A DNA stretch of 64,000 nucleotides, taken from positions 62,001 to 126,000 of the forward strand of contig JAUHWT010000004.1 of NCBI GenBank assembly GCA_030427145.1. The letters run 5' to 3'. Below the pieces are notes generated by a model. It ran no database searches, was not told the origin of the DNA, and saw only the letters and a program-made list of their open reading frames with translations. Shown piece after piece: positions 17,439 through 26,796 of this stretch (the stretch's first letter is position 1; the number at the start of each line of letters is the position of its first letter). A program made the position numbers and the translations under genes. The stretch is from Alphaproteobacteria bacterium. Its GTDB lineage: Bacteria > Pseudomonadota > Alphaproteobacteria > Rhodobacterales > Rhodobacteraceae.

Positions 17439-18420
17439 CACGCAAAACAGTTCCACCGCGGTGTCAAATCCCGGCGCGACGTCCCGGACATTTGAGCGGA
17501 TCACACATGAGTTCATGCATATCTGGCAGGTCATTGCGGCGCTGGTGCTGATATACCTCGTATTTTTCGTGCTCTCCCCGCCCTTCCGCAGTTTTGACAC
17601 GATGCTGTCAATCTTCGGTCAGGCGTCCATACTTGCGGTGCTGGCCTGTGGCACCACGGTCGTATTGATCTCGGGCGGACTGGATCTCTCCGTTGGTTCA
17701 ATCTTTGCCGTGGTTGGGGTTTCCGTCGGCATCCTGCTGTCCGAGGTTGATCTGCCCGTCTGGCTTGCCGTGCTTGGTGGGCTCGGGATCGGTGCGGGTC
17801 TTGGTGCACTCAACGGCATTGTGCAGGTGGCCACCGGGGTGCCCGCGTTTATCGTCACGCTCGGGGGGCTGACGGCCTACAAGGGACTTGCGGAAATTCT
17901 GGCCAGCGGGCGGGATCTCTCGCGGTTTCCCGATGCCTTTCAGGTCATTGGTTCCGGCTACATCGTACCAATGGCGATCATGTTCGCTGCCGCTATCCTG
18001 ACCGGCCTCTTCCTGACCAAAACGCGCCTCGGTATCCGGGCTTTTGCAATCGGTGGCAACGAGGACGTGGCACGTCTCGCCGGTGTCCCGGTCAAACGCA
18101 GCCGGATTTACTACTACATGGTCGGCGGTGCTCTCGCGGCCCTGGCGGCCATCATGGAGGTCGCGAAGCTGAACTTCGCGATGCCGGCGCGCGGTCAGAG
18201 CTATGAGCTGTTTGCCATCGCTGCGGTCGTGATTGGTGGCACCAGCCTGTTTGGTGGGCGCGGCGGTGTGGGCAAAACCCTGATCGGGATGCTCATTATG
18301 CAGACCATCACGGTCGGCCTGTCCTACATGGGTGTGGGCACCTCCTATCAGCGCATAGCGATCGGAATAATCATTATTGTCGCCGTCTACTGGGACGTCT
18401 GGCGCAGATCCACGCGGTAA
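17431..18420 (+). CDS. CUT2 sugar ABC transporter permease (FrcC-like)
   Basis: A 329-residue inner-membrane protein with eight to ten hydrophobic helices and the CUT2 permease marks SGGLDLSVGS, IVTLGGLTAYKG, AIGGNEDVARLAGV and AAVVIGGTSLFGG. ATG 17431 overlaps the end of the ATPase gene, with CAGGG as ribosome site. It forms the translocation channel with the ATPase at 16665 and receives substrate from the binding protein at 18478. The substrate is probably a monosaccharide or sugar acid, given the dehydratase and dehydrogenases around it. Confidence 0.92.
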   Translation: MSDTQNSSTAVSNPGATSRTFERITHEFMHIWQVIAALVLIYLVFFVLSPPFRSFDTMLSIFGQASILAVLACGTTVVLISGGLDLSVGSIFAVVGVSVGILLSEVDLPVWLAVLGGLGIGAGLGALNGIVQVATGVPAFIVTLGGLTAYKGLAEILASGRDLSRFPDAFQVIGSGYIVPMAIMFAAAILTGLFLTKTRLGIRAFAIGGNEDVARLAGVPVKRSRIYYYMVGGALAALAAIMEVAKLNFAMPARGQSYELFAIAAVVIGGTSLFGGRGGVGKTLIGMLIMQTITVGLSYMGVGTSYQRIAIGIIIIVAVYWDVWRRSTR

Positions 18421-18477
18421 TTCCGCCGCGAAGGACAAGCCCTGTCAAAGGGCACAAATCCAAGGGAGACTTTGAAA

Positions 18478-19389
18478 ATGACACTGACAAAAATTAAAAC
18501 CATGCTGACGGCGACGGCCATGACGCTGGCCGCGACTACCGCAAGCTTCGCGCAGGATCTGCAAATCGCCTATACAGGCTTTTCCACGGATAACACGTTT
18601 TGGATCGGCGTGGCGGAAGCGGCTGCGGCGGAGGCAGAACGTCAGGGGGTTGAGTTCATCGACATGACCGCCTCCTCCCCGGACTCGGCCGCACAAAAGG
18701 ACGCCGTTGACCGGGCGGTGGATATGGGCGTTGACGGCATCATAATCGGCTCCGTCGACAACCGTGCCTTTGACGCCTCGCTCGATGCGGCAGCGGAAAA
18801 GGGGATCCCGGTGGTGGCCGTGGATACCGGCATCGATCATGAGCACGTGTCGAGCCTGGTTCAGACCGACAACCTGGCGGCTGCGGGCATCGCCGGTGAG
18901 TTCATTGTCGAACAGATTGATGAGGGCAAAGTCCTCATTCTCGGCGGCTCGGCCGGGCATCAGACCGGCAACGCCCGCCGCGACGGGGTTCTCAATGCAG
19001 CCGAGCAAGCCGGGCATGAGGTGATTTTCCAGATTTGCGACTGGCAGGACGCCTGCGCTTTCGAGACCACGACAAATTTCCTTCAGTCCGATCCGGAAAT
19101 TAAGGCGATCTTCTCCGCCTGGGATCCGGGTGCGCTTGCTGCGGTTTCCGCGGCCAAGGCTCTTGGAAAGCTCGATGACCTCGTCATTGTCGGCTTCGAC
19201 GGCAACCCCGCCAACCTCGTTGCAATCGCGGAGGGCGAGCAGACCGCCACGATCAAGCAGGACAACACCCGCATGGGAATTGAATCCGTCCAGAACCTCG
19301 TGAACATCATCAATGGCGAGGACGCACCCGCCATGGTTCCGATCGACGGCATTCTCATCACGTCCGAAAACGTGGCTGAGTTCCAGTAA
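18478..19389 (+). CDS. sugar ABC transporter substrate-binding protein (CUT2)
   Basis: A 303-residue periplasmic binding protein of the ribose/galactose type. A Sec signal peptide ends near ASFAQD (residue 23). The mature protein starts LQIAYTGFSTDNTFW and contains VDGIIIGSVDN, VVAVDTGIDHEH and LVIVGFDGNPANL, typical of this periplasmic fold. ATG 18478 is 9 nt after GGGAG; an in-frame TTG two codons earlier is too close to that site. A strong hairpin follows the stop, and the operon continues into the dehydrogenase at 19465. Confidence 0.92.
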   Translation: MTLTKIKTMLTATAMTLAATTASFAQDLQIAYTGFSTDNTFWIGVAEAAAAEAERQGVEFIDMTASSPDSAAQKDAVDRAVDMGVDGIIIGSVDNRAFDASLDAAAEKGIPVVAVDTGIDHEHVSSLVQTDNLAAAGIAGEFIVEQIDEGKVLILGGSAGHQTGNARRDGVLNAAEQAGHEVIFQICDWQDACAFETTTNFLQSDPEIKAIFSAWDPGALAAVSAAKALGKLDDLVIVGFDGNPANLVAIAEGEQTATIKQDNTRMGIESVQNLVNIINGEDAPAMVPIDGILITSENVAEFQ

Positions 19390-19415
19390 CCAGCCGATGC
19401 TCCGGCCAATCATCT

Positions 19416-19439
19416 GGTGGGCGCGCCTCTGCGCCCACC
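19416..19439 (+). other. intercistronic hairpin after the binding-protein gene
   Basis: A perfect 9-bp stem GGTGGGCGC / GCGCCCACC with a 6-nt loop and no T run. Such hairpins behind binding-protein genes usually protect that part of the mRNA and raise its level over the downstream genes. Confidence 0.6.
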
Positions 19440-19464
19440 TCCCCGCCCCGAGGAAAGCCCAGAA

Positions 19465-20493
19465 ATGAAATCACTCGTCATTGACAAGATCGGTCACACA
19501 GCCTTTTGCGACGTCCCTACCCCGGAACCCGGGCCGGGTGAGGTTTTGGTCAGCGTTCACCACGTCGGCCTTTGCGGCAGCGATCTGAGCACGTTCAATG
19601 GCGCGAACCCGCTGGTGGAACTACCCCGCATTCCCGGACATGAGATCGGCGGCGTTATTCTTGAGACCGGGCCGAATGTGCCCGGTCATCTTTCACCCGG
19701 TTCCCGCGTCGTCGTGGTGCCATACACCACCTGCGGCACCTGCCCTGCTTGTCGGCGCGGTCGGGCAAATGCCTGCCAGTTCAACCAGACGCTGGGCGTG
19801 CAGCGCGATGGCGGGCTGTGCGACCGTATTGTCCTGCCTGCGGACAGGCTGATCGTGAATGACACCCTGCCCGTCCACCACCTTGCTCTGGTGGAGCCGC
19901 TTTCGGTCGGATTTCATGCGGTGTCCCGCGGACAGGTGAGCTCCGATGATACGGTTCTGGTGCTCGGTGGCGGCATGATCGGTGTTGGCGCAATCCTCGG
20001 CGCACAGGCCCGTGGCGCGCGGGTCATTGTCAGCGAGATATCCACGGCCAAAGCTGAAACGCTCCGCAAACTGGGGGCCGAGGCGATCGTCAATCCGCTT
20101 GAGACCGATCTGGAAAAAGCTGTGGCGGAATTGACAGATGGTCGCGGTGCCGACGTGATCATTGAGGCCGCCGGTGTTGCGCAGACCTTCCGTCTCGCCG
20201 TGGACCTTGCCCCATTCACCGGCCGGATCGTCTATATCGGATACGCCAAGGGTGAGGTTGCTTACGAAACCCGTTTCTTCAACCTCAAGGAACTGGATAT
20301 ACGGGGGTCCCGCAACGCCGTCCGCGAGGATTTCGACGCCGTCATTGATTTTCTGGAAAAGCACGCGGACATGGCCGATCCACTGATCTCGAAGACGTTT
20401 CTGTGGGAAGAGGCCACCTCCGCACTCGACTACTGGGTCGCGCACCGGGACGAGACCTTCAAGATCATAATCGACTTTGGAAAGGACGCCTGA
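19465..20493 (+). CDS. zinc-dependent alcohol dehydrogenase (L-galactonate/sorbitol DH-like)
   Basis: A 342-residue medium-chain dehydrogenase. Catalytic zinc ligands are seen in GLCGSDLS, GHEIGG and EPLSVGFH. The structural zinc lobe is intact (CGTCPACRRGRANAC), and the nucleotide fold is VLVLGGGMIGVGA. It probably oxidises a polyol or aldonate with NAD(P), as L-galactonate 5-dehydrogenase or sorbitol dehydrogenase do. ATG 19465 follows GAGGAAAG. The SDR gene begins directly after its stop codon, so both should act on successive intermediates of the transported sugar. Confidence 0.85.
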   Translation: MKSLVIDKIGHTAFCDVPTPEPGPGEVLVSVHHVGLCGSDLSTFNGANPLVELPRIPGHEIGGVILETGPNVPGHLSPGSRVVVVPYTTCGTCPACRRGRANACQFNQTLGVQRDGGLCDRIVLPADRLIVNDTLPVHHLALVEPLSVGFHAVSRGQVSSDDTVLVLGGGMIGVGAILGAQARGARVIVSEISTAKAETLRKLGAEAIVNPLETDLEKAVAELTDGRGADVIIEAAGVAQTFRLAVDLAPFTGRIVYIGYAKGEVAYETRFFNLKELDIRGSRNAVREDFDAVIDFLEKHADMADPLISKTFLWEEATSALDYWVAHRDETFKIIIDFGKDA

Positions 20494-21270
20494 ATGTCTC
20501 CCGACCTTTTGGCGAAAACCTATGGGCTGTCAGGACAGACAGCCCTCGTCACCGGCGGCGGGACGGGCCTCGGAAAAGCCATTGCGAAATGCCTGGCGGC
20601 AAGCGGAGCCGAGGTCATCATTGCGGGACGGCGCGCGGACGTTTTGGAAGCTGCCGCCGCGGAGATCAGCCAAGGCTGCGCGACCGCCGTCATGGATATC
20701 ACCGACCTGCCGGTAATCGCCAGTGTGGAGGCCGACATTGCTGACAAATTCGGACCCATCGACATTTTGGTCAACAATGCCGGCAACACGCTGAAAAAAC
20801 CTTTTGAGGACTCCGACATGGCGGATTTTGATCAGGTTTTCGACGTGCATGTCCGTGGCGCGCTGGAGCTGACCCGCCATGTCATCAAACGCATGCTGAC
20901 GGAGGAGCGACCGGGGTCGATTTCCTTTATTTCGTCGATGACCGCCTATATCGGCCAGCCCATGGTTCATGGCTACACCATCTCAAAAACCGCCATAAAC
21001 GGGGTTGTGCGCGGCCTGTCCGCGGAATTTGCAGCGCGCGGCATCCGGGTCAATGGCGTGGCGCCAGGCTGGATCGACACGGATCTCTACCGCAAGGCAA
21101 CGAAGGGTGATGTTCCGCGTCAGCAGAAAATCCTGAACCGCATTCCGATGCAAAAACTTGGCGAGCCCGAGGACATCGGCTGGGCCTGCGCGTTTCTGTC
21201 GTCGCCCGCGGCAAAGTACATCAACGGCCAGGTCATCCTCGTTGATGGCGGTGGCGCAACAGGATTTTGA
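20494..21270 (+). CDS. SDR family oxidoreductase, gluconate 5-dehydrogenase-like
   Basis: A 258-residue classical short-chain dehydrogenase: cofactor motif TGGGTGLGKA, NNAG, catalytic serine in SFISSM and Tyr-x3-Lys in GYTISKTA, with the C-terminal ILVDGGGATGF. The overall form resembles gluconate/idonate 5-dehydrogenases, so reduction or oxidation of a keto-aldonate is likely. The start codon abuts the stop of the alcohol dehydrogenase (TGA then ATG) and the RraA-family gene follows after 3 bp. Confidence 0.88.
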   Translation: MSPDLLAKTYGLSGQTALVTGGGTGLGKAIAKCLAASGAEVIIAGRRADVLEAAAAEISQGCATAVMDITDLPVIASVEADIADKFGPIDILVNNAGNTLKKPFEDSDMADFDQVFDVHVRGALELTRHVIKRMLTEERPGSISFISSMTAYIGQPMVHGYTISKTAINGVVRGLSAEFAARGIRVNGVAPGWIDTDLYRKATKGDVPRQQKILNRIPMQKLGEPEDIGWACAFLSSPAAKYINGQVILVDGGGATGF

Positions 21271-21273
21271 GAT

Positions 21274-21945
21274 ATGGATGAAACGGACCTGTTCAAACGT
21301 ATTCGCGAGGAACTCTTCACTGCCGTGATCGGCGACGTGCTCGACGTTATGGGGCACCGGCTGCAGTTTCTTCCGCCGGGTGTTGTCCCCCTCCAGCCGG
21401 AGATCCGTATCGTCGGACGGGCCATGCCGGTTCACGAGGTGGCATGGCCGGAAGGCACGGGTGACGGGCCGCTGACCAATCAGCCGTTCGGCATCATGTT
21501 TCAGGCGCTGGATGATTTGAAGCGCAACGAAATCTATGTCGCATCAGGTTCATCCCTGAATTTCGCTCTGTGGGGCGGTCTGATGTCAACGCGGGCCCGG
21601 CACCTGAATGCGGCGGGGGCCATTCTCGATGGCTTTGTTCGTGACACCGCCGAGATCCGGGAGCTTGGCTTCCCGGTCTTCTCCCGGGGCGTCTACGCGC
21701 AGGACCAGGGAGTGCGCGGCAAGGTGGTCGATTTCCGTACGCCCATTACGATTGGCGATGTCCGGATCAACGACGGCGACCTGATCGTGGCCGATGGTGA
21801 GGGCGTGCTGGTCATCCCGCGCGAGGCGGAGGAGGAAGCCATTGCCGCCGCTTTCGAAAAAGCGGCAACAGAGAATAAAGTGGCCTTAGCCATCCGCAAT
21901 GGAATGAGCAGCCAGGAAGCGTTCGCGACCTTCGGCGTCATGTGA
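21274..21945 (+). CDS. RraA family protein (HMG aldolase/oxaloacetate decarboxylase-like)
   Basis: A 223-residue protein of the RraA/class II HMG-aldolase family. The motif GFVRDTAEIRELGFPVF carries the conserved Arg-Asp pair used for pyruvate-enolate chemistry, and WGGLMSTRARHLNAAGAILDG is a family segment. In sugar-acid operons such proteins can be aldolases or decarboxylases releasing pyruvate. Its place after two dehydrogenases fits a final cleavage step, which is inference. Its stop overlaps the frame upstream of the regulator gene. Confidence 0.85.
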   Translation: MDETDLFKRIREELFTAVIGDVLDVMGHRLQFLPPGVVPLQPEIRIVGRAMPVHEVAWPEGTGDGPLTNQPFGIMFQALDDLKRNEIYVASGSSLNFALWGGLMSTRARHLNAAGAILDGFVRDTAEIRELGFPVFSRGVYAQDQGVRGKVVDFRTPITIGDVRINDGDLIVADGEGVLVIPREAEEEAIAAAFEKAATENKVALAIRNGMSSQEAFATFGVM

Positions 21946-21986
21946 TCCGGGCGGAATACCCGCCCGGTAGCACCAGGAAACACCCC

Positions 21987-22880
21987 ATGTCCCGCGACAA
22001 CAGCACATTCAAGGAAAGCTACAACCAGGTGCTGGACGTTGTTCGCGATACGGGTATTTCGGAAACACTCCCGACCGAGAACTCTCTGTCCGAAAGCCTT
22101 GGGGTAAGCCGAACAACCGTAAGGGCCATTCTCACCGGTCTTGACGACGCCGGAATCATCCGGTGGGAAGGCCGTCAAAAACAGGTGCTGCGCTGGCCGA
22201 CCCAAGCGGATTACTACGGCAAGTCAGAGACGGCTTCCGCGACGGAAAAGGTTTCAACGCAGTTCATGGAATACGTTCTGAACAGCGATCTTGCCCCTGG
22301 GACCGCGCTCCACGAGTCGGACCTTAAAAAGAAGTTTGATGTCAGCTCCTCGGTCGTCCGGGAATTTCTCATCAGGTTTTCCCGCTTTGGCCTGATCACC
22401 AAGGAACGCAACCGATCCTGGGTTCTGCGTGGATTCACGCGCGATTTCGCCGAGGAACTTTTTGAGGTTCGGGAAATGTTTGAACTCCGGGCCTTTCGGA
22501 ACCTGCTGCGACAGGGGAATGAGTCGCCCGCGCAAAACGCATTAACCGCACTTGCCCCCCAGCATGAAAGTATTTTGGCCAATATTGACCGGGATTACCT
22601 TGCCTTTCCCCGGCTCGACGAACGTTTCCACCGGACACTGATCGAGACCTGTGACAACCGGTTCATGACCGATTTTTTTGAGGTTGTCGCGATGGTCTTT
22701 CACTACCACTACAGCTGGAACCGGATTGACGAAAAAGAGCGCAACCTGGCCGCAACGCTCGAACACCTGGCGGTCATTCGTGCGCTTGAGGCCGGCGACG
22801 GCGAACTGGCGGAGGAAGCCTTTCGTGGCCACCTCCGCAATGCGAAAAAGACCATGACCGCTTCCGCGCTTTGGGACTGA
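21987..22880 (+). CDS. GntR/FCD transcriptional regulator with two winged helices
   Basis: A 297-residue regulator. Residues about 12-70 form one GntR-like winged helix (LPTENSLSESLGVSRTTVRA), residues about 88-150 a second (LAPGTALHESDLKKKFDVSS then VVREFL), and about 155-290 an FCD-type helical ligand domain (LFEVREMFELRAF, FHRTLIETCDNRF, HLAVIRALEAGD). Two DNA-binding modules in one chain are unusual for this family. The start at 21987 follows AGGAAA. It ends the operon that begins at 16665 and is the natural candidate to bind the repeat at 16552-16611. Confidence 0.85.
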   Translation: MSRDNSTFKESYNQVLDVVRDTGISETLPTENSLSESLGVSRTTVRAILTGLDDAGIIRWEGRQKQVLRWPTQADYYGKSETASATEKVSTQFMEYVLNSDLAPGTALHESDLKKKFDVSSSVVREFLIRFSRFGLITKERNRSWVLRGFTRDFAEELFEVREMFELRAFRNLLRQGNESPAQNALTALAPQHESILANIDRDYLAFPRLDERFHRTLIETCDNRFMTDFFEVVAMVFHYHYSWNRIDEKERNLAATLEHLAVIRALEAGDGELAEEAFRGHLRNAKKTMTASALWD

Positions 22881-22905
22881 CCATCACGCGGATCTGTCGA
22901 CTTTT

Positions 22906-23673
22906 CTAACGTCCCATCCAGCCGCCATCGACCACGAGGATTTCGCCATTAACATAGTCGGACGCGGATGAGGCCAGGAACACGGCCGGACCGGCAAAGT
23001 CTTCAGGCCTGCCCCATCGCCCGGCCGGGATCCGTTCCAGGATGGATTTCGACCGGTCAGGATCCTCCCGCAATGCCTGGGTGTTGTCCGTGGCGATGTA
23101 ACCGGGTGCGATCGCGTTAACGTTGACACCCTTTCCGGCCCACTCATTTGCCAGGGCCTTGGTCAGTTGCCCGATACCCCCTTTTGAAGCGGCGTATCCC
23201 GGCACGGTGATGCCGCCCTGAAACGTCAGCAGCGACGCGGTGAAGATGATCTTTCCGCGCCCCCTCTCAACCATGCCGCGGCCGATCTCGCGTGAGAGAA
23301 TGAACTGTGCGGAGAGGTTGACCTCAATGACCTCGTCCCACCAGTCCTCCGGATGTTCGGCAGCCGGCTTGCGTTTGATTGTGCCCGCATTGTTGATGAG
23401 AATATCCGGGGCGACACCATCGGCTTCCAGTTGGGCCGCAAAGTTTTTTACCGCTTCACGATCCGAGAAGTCGCACTGATAAGGGGTGAACGTACGCCCC
23501 AGTGCGGTCACGGCCTGCTCCACCTCCGAGTTCGGTTCAAGTGTGACACTGACCCCGACGATATCGGCACCGGCCTGTGCGAGCGCTTCGGCCATTCCCC
23601 GGCCAATACCCCGTTTAGCCCCCGTCACGACCGCGGTTTGACCTGTCAGATCGAAAGACTGGAGGACGTTCAT
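22906..23673 (-). CDS. kduD: SDR family oxidoreductase, KduD-like (2-keto-3-deoxygluconate 5-dehydrogenase type)
   Basis: A 255-residue short-chain dehydrogenase very like KduD: TGAKRGIGRGMAEAL, INNAGTIKRKPA, FQGGITVPGYAASKGG (Tyr-x3-Lys), NAIAPGYIATDNT, LERIPAGRWGRPED and VVDGGWMGR. KduD interconverts 2,5-diketo-3-deoxygluconate and 2-keto-3-deoxygluconate in uronate breakdown. It is the last gene of the seven-gene minus-strand operon led by the binding protein at 29345 and overlaps the dehydrogenase before it by 4 bp. The exact substrate may differ, since many sugar-acid SDRs share these marks. Confidence 0.8.
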   Translation of the reverse strand: MNVLQSFDLTGQTAVVTGAKRGIGRGMAEALAQAGADIVGVSVTLEPNSEVEQAVTALGRTFTPYQCDFSDREAVKNFAAQLEADGVAPDILINNAGTIKRKPAAEHPEDWWDEVIEVNLSAQFILSREIGRGMVERGRGKIIFTASLLTFQGGITVPGYAASKGGIGQLTKALANEWAGKGVNVNAIAPGYIATDNTQALREDPDRSKSILERIPAGRWGRPEDFAGPAVFLASSASDYVNGEILVVDGGWMGR

Positions 23674-24704
23674 GCCGGTTCCCCGACCTTGATCAGGCTT
23701 TTGAGCGCGGTGGGACTGGCATCCAGTGCCTCGAAAGCGGCCTGAATATTCCCAAGCGGGCTGACATCCGTGATGACGGTCTCCGCATCAATCGCGCCGT
23801 TGGCGACGAGGGCTATGGCTTTTTCATAATCCTCGGGCTCGTACACGCGCGCGCCGATCAGCTTCAGCTCGCGCCAGAAGAACTGGAACATGTCCACTGT
23901 CGGTTTAGTCGCGTGGATTGCCACCATGCAGATGCGCCCCCGTGTAGCGGCTACGGCGGTCATTGCGTCAACACCTGGCTGCGTGCCCGAGACCTCAAAC
24001 ACGACATCCGCACCCTTCCCACCGGTGCGCCCATCGATTTCCGCCTTCAGATCCTGTTCCATCGGGTTGACCGTGTCGAAGCCCAGCGCCTTCGCAATTT
24101 TCAGACGGTGCGGGTTTACCTCGGAAATCACAACCTTGCCGCCCGTATCGAGCGCAACCATCGCCACGAGAATACCGATCGGACCGCCTCCGATGACGAC
24201 GACATCCTCACCTTCGGCAAGCTCCGACATGCGAACATCGTGACAGGCAACCGCCACCGGTTCGATCAGGGCGGCATGGTCGAGACGGAGGCCTTCGGGC
24301 AACGCGTGCAGTGTAAAGGCAGGCACGTTCCAAAGTTCCTGAAATGCGCCGTCGGTATCCAGGCCAATGAATTTCAGGTTGTGGCTGATATGGTGATAAC
24401 CTGCCTCGGTCGCCGGATTGGGAGCACCGGGATCAAGAGGACGAACCACGACGGCGTCGCCCTCTGACGAGCCTTCGACACCTTCACCAACGGCGGCGAC
24501 CTTGCCGGACATTTCGTGACCGAGAATGCGCTCAAAACCGACCCGTGCATCCATATTGCCGTGGTAGGCATGCAGGTCCGTACCGCAGATGCCGCAATAG
24601 GCCACCCTGATCTGCACTTCGCCTGCAGCAGGTGGACGGACCTCCGTCTCTTTGACCTCAAACGTTTTGTTTCCGCGATAATATGCGGCGGTGATGGTGC
24701 TCAT
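23670..24704 (-). CDS. zinc-binding alcohol dehydrogenase (butanediol/sorbitol DH-like), no structural zinc
   Basis: A 344-residue medium-chain dehydrogenase with catalytic zinc ligands in [17 protein letters not shown] and EPVAVACHD, and the nucleotide fold [14 protein letters not shown]. The structural zinc lobe with four cysteines is absent: that stretch reads [15 protein letters not shown]. It is coupled to the genes on both sides by 4-bp overlaps, between an enolase-superfamily dehydratase and a KduD-like SDR, so it probably oxidises a polyol, aldonate or keto-deoxy acid in the same path. Confidence 0.85.
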   Translation of the reverse strand: MSTITAAYYRGNKTFEVKETEVRPPAAGEVQIRVAYCGICGTDLHAYHGNMDARVGFERILGHEMSGKVAAVGEGVEGSSEGDAVVVRPLDPGAPNPATEAGYHHISHNLKFIGLDTDGAFQELWNVPAFTLHALPEGLRLDHAALIEPVAVACHDVRMSELAEGEDVVVIGGGPIGILVAMVALDTGGKVVISEVNPHRLKIAKALGFDTVNPMEQDLKAEIDGRTGGKGADVVFEVSGTQPGVDAMTAVAATRGRICMVAIHATKPTVDMFQFFWRELKLIGARVYEPEDYEKAIALVANGAIDAETVITDVSPLGNIQAAFEALDASPTALKSLIKVGEPA

Positions 24705-25801
24705 CCGTGCATTCCCTCATGTGCTGTTTTCAGTTTGTCCCAGTCGAATTCGACGCCAACCCCGGGCGTATCCGGCGCGACCGCCATGTGATCCTCGATC
24801 ACCAGTGGGCGCCGCGTGTATTCATCGATTGGGAAGGAATGGACCTCGATCCAACCCGGGTTGCTCTGTGCGGACACAAGACTGACATGCAGCTCCTGCA
24901 TCCCATGACTGCAGACCGGAATACCGTGTTTATGGCTCAGTTCCGCGACCTGAAGCCAACCAGTGATGCCGCCGCAGTTGCTTGCATCCGGCTGGACGAA
25001 AGCAAGGCGGGAGTCGGCGAACGCGTATTCGAACTCGTGGATCGTGTGCAGGTTCTCACCCATCGCCAGAGGCACGCCGGTCGCCTGTGCTATGCGACCA
25101 TATCCCCGGTAATCATCCGGAATTGTGGGCTCCTCGAACCAGGTAATGTCAAACTCCTGGAACGCCTTCGCCGCCTCAATCGCCCCGTCGACGCTCATGG
25201 AGTAGTTGGCATCGACCATAAAAGCGATATCCGGTCCGATCAGATCTCGGACCGCCCGGGCGCGTTCAACGTCTTCCGCAAGCGTGGGCTGTCCCACCTT
25301 GATTTTCACGCCATTGAACCCACGCGCCAAATATCCCCGAACATTGTCGAGCAGCTTGGGCAGGGGGAAGTTCAGGTCAATGCCGCCGGCATAGGCCCGG
25401 CATCTGGATGAGGCGCCCCCTGCCATTTTCCAAAGCGGCTGGCCGGTGCGTTTTCCGCGCAGGTCCCAAAGCGCAATGTCCACGGCGGAAATGGCAAAGG
25501 ACGCGATCCCTCCCCTTGCCACGTAATGAACATGCCACTGCATGGCGTCGTAGAGCGCCTCGACATCCTCGGTATCGCGCCCCGTCAGAAACGGGGCCAG
25601 ATCATGTTCGATCATTGCCACCACAGCGCGCCCCCCGCGCCCACCGGTATAGGTGTACCCCGTGCCTTCGCTCCCGTCCTCCAGCGTGACGGTTGCGGTG
25701 ATCAGTTCGAAATGGGTGTGGTCACCGTGCTTTGCATCGCTCAGAACCTCGGCGAGCGGCACGTCAAACAGTCGCACCTCGACATTTGTAATCCGTGTCA
25801 T
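24701..25801 (-). CDS. mandelate racemase/muconate lactonizing enzyme family protein (sugar-acid dehydratase or racemase)
   Basis: A 366-residue enolase-superfamily enzyme. It has the mandelate-racemase pattern in full: Lys166-x-Lys168 (VKIKVG), metal ligands Asp197 (DANYS), Glu223 (FEEP) and Glu249 (MGEN), and the Asp272/His299 dyad (QPDAS, CSHGM). Such enzymes abstract a proton alpha to a carboxylate, usually to dehydrate an aldonate or aldarate. ATG 25801 follows GGGAG; the longer frame runs into the permease gene and is rejected. It overlaps the permease stop by 4 bp. Confidence 0.88.
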   Translation of the reverse strand: MTRITNVEVRLFDVPLAEVLSDAKHGDHTHFELITATVTLEDGSEGTGYTYTGGRGGRAVVAMIEHDLAPFLTGRDTEDVEALYDAMQWHVHYVARGGIASFAISAVDIALWDLRGKRTGQPLWKMAGGASSRCRAYAGGIDLNFPLPKLLDNVRGYLARGFNGVKIKVGQPTLAEDVERARAVRDLIGPDIAFMVDANYSMSVDGAIEAAKAFQEFDITWFEEPTIPDDYRGYGRIAQATGVPLAMGENLHTIHEFEYAFADSRLAFVQPDASNCGGITGWLQVAELSHKHGIPVCSHGMQELHVSLVSAQSNPGWIEVHSFPIDEYTRRPLVIEDHMAVAPDTPGVGVEFDWDKLKTAHEGMHG

Positions 25802-26793
25802 TGGGTTACTCCCTTGGCCCGGCTGGCCAGTTGACTTTGCAGCAGGATCACGACGAACAGGAAACCGCCCCTTATCACCATCTGCCAATAGGCACTCAGG
25901 CTGATCACGCCCCGGCCGTTTTCGAAATTAAGAATGTTAAATACCAGACCAAGCAGCAGTGCGCCCGCCACCGTCGCGCCGACGGTTCCCATGCCACCGG
26001 TCAGCAGCGTGCCACCGACGACGACCGAGGCAATCGCGGACAGTTCCCAGCCGACCCCTTCAAGGGGCTGACCCGCGCCGAAACCGGAGGCCAGGAATAC
26101 GCCAGCCAGGCCGCCGCAACCGCCGCTCAGGGCATACACAAATACCTTCGCGCGGTTGACGTTCAGTCCCATCATTGTGGATGCGTCCTCTCCGCCGCCA
26201 ACGGCAAGAACCGTTCGGCCGAGCGACGTGCGTTCAAGAACAACCCACAGGGCGATGACAACGAAGGCCGTGATCACGATGGTCCAGGGCAATAGGCCAA
26301 ACGCATTCTCCATGCCCAGTTTTGTGAAGTTCGACGTCCAGTCGATGGAAATCGTCTGTGCGCCGGAAATCACGAGTGCGCCGCCCTTCGCCCCCAGCAT
26401 TGTCGCGAGGGTTGCTATGAAAGGCGGAATGCGCATGGCCACGACAAAAATCGCGTTGAGACAGCCAATCGCAAGCCCCGCCAGAACCGCTCCGGGCAAT
26501 GCCACCTCAATGCCAAAGGGTGACAGATAGGCCGCAATCACGGATGTGAATGCCGCAACCGAACCGACCGAGAGGTCAATGCCACCGGTCAGAATTACAA
26601 AACACATGCCAACGGAAATCACGATGAACATCGCGTTGTAGTTCAGGAATGACGAGATGTTGTAGGCGCTTCCGAAGTTCTCATAGCGCAGCAATCCGAA
26701 AAGGATCATCGCGACGAGAGCCACCCAGACGCCGAAGGAATGGCCGCCGCCCTGAAGAAACCGGCGCAAATCGAATGAGTTGGTATCAAGCAT
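25798..26793 (-). CDS. CUT2 sugar ABC transporter permease (YjfF-like)
   Basis: A 331-residue inner-membrane permease with the CUT2 marks [41 protein letters not shown] and [18 protein letters not shown]. It is the second permease of the system, as YjfF is in the E. coli YtfQ-YtfR-YtfT-YjfF galactofuranose importer. Three bases separate it from the other permease upstream, and it overlaps the dehydratase gene downstream, tying transport to catabolism. Confidence 0.9.
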   Translation of the reverse strand: MLDTNSFDLRRFLQGGGHSFGVWVALVAMILFGLLRYENFGSAYNISSFLNYNAMFIVISVGMCFVILTGGIDLSVGSVAAFTSVIAAYLSPFGIEVALPGAVLAGLAIGCLNAIFVVAMRIPPFIATLATMLGAKGGALVISGAQTISIDWTSNFTKLGMENAFGLLPWTIVITAFVVIALWVVLERTSLGRTVLAVGGGEDASTMMGLNVNRAKVFVYALSGGCGGLAGVFLASGFGAGQPLEGVGWELSAIASVVVGGTLLTGGMGTVGATVAGALLLGLVFNILNFENGRGVISLSAYWQMVIRGGFLFVVILLQSQLASRAKGVTQ

Positions 26794-26796
26794 GGC

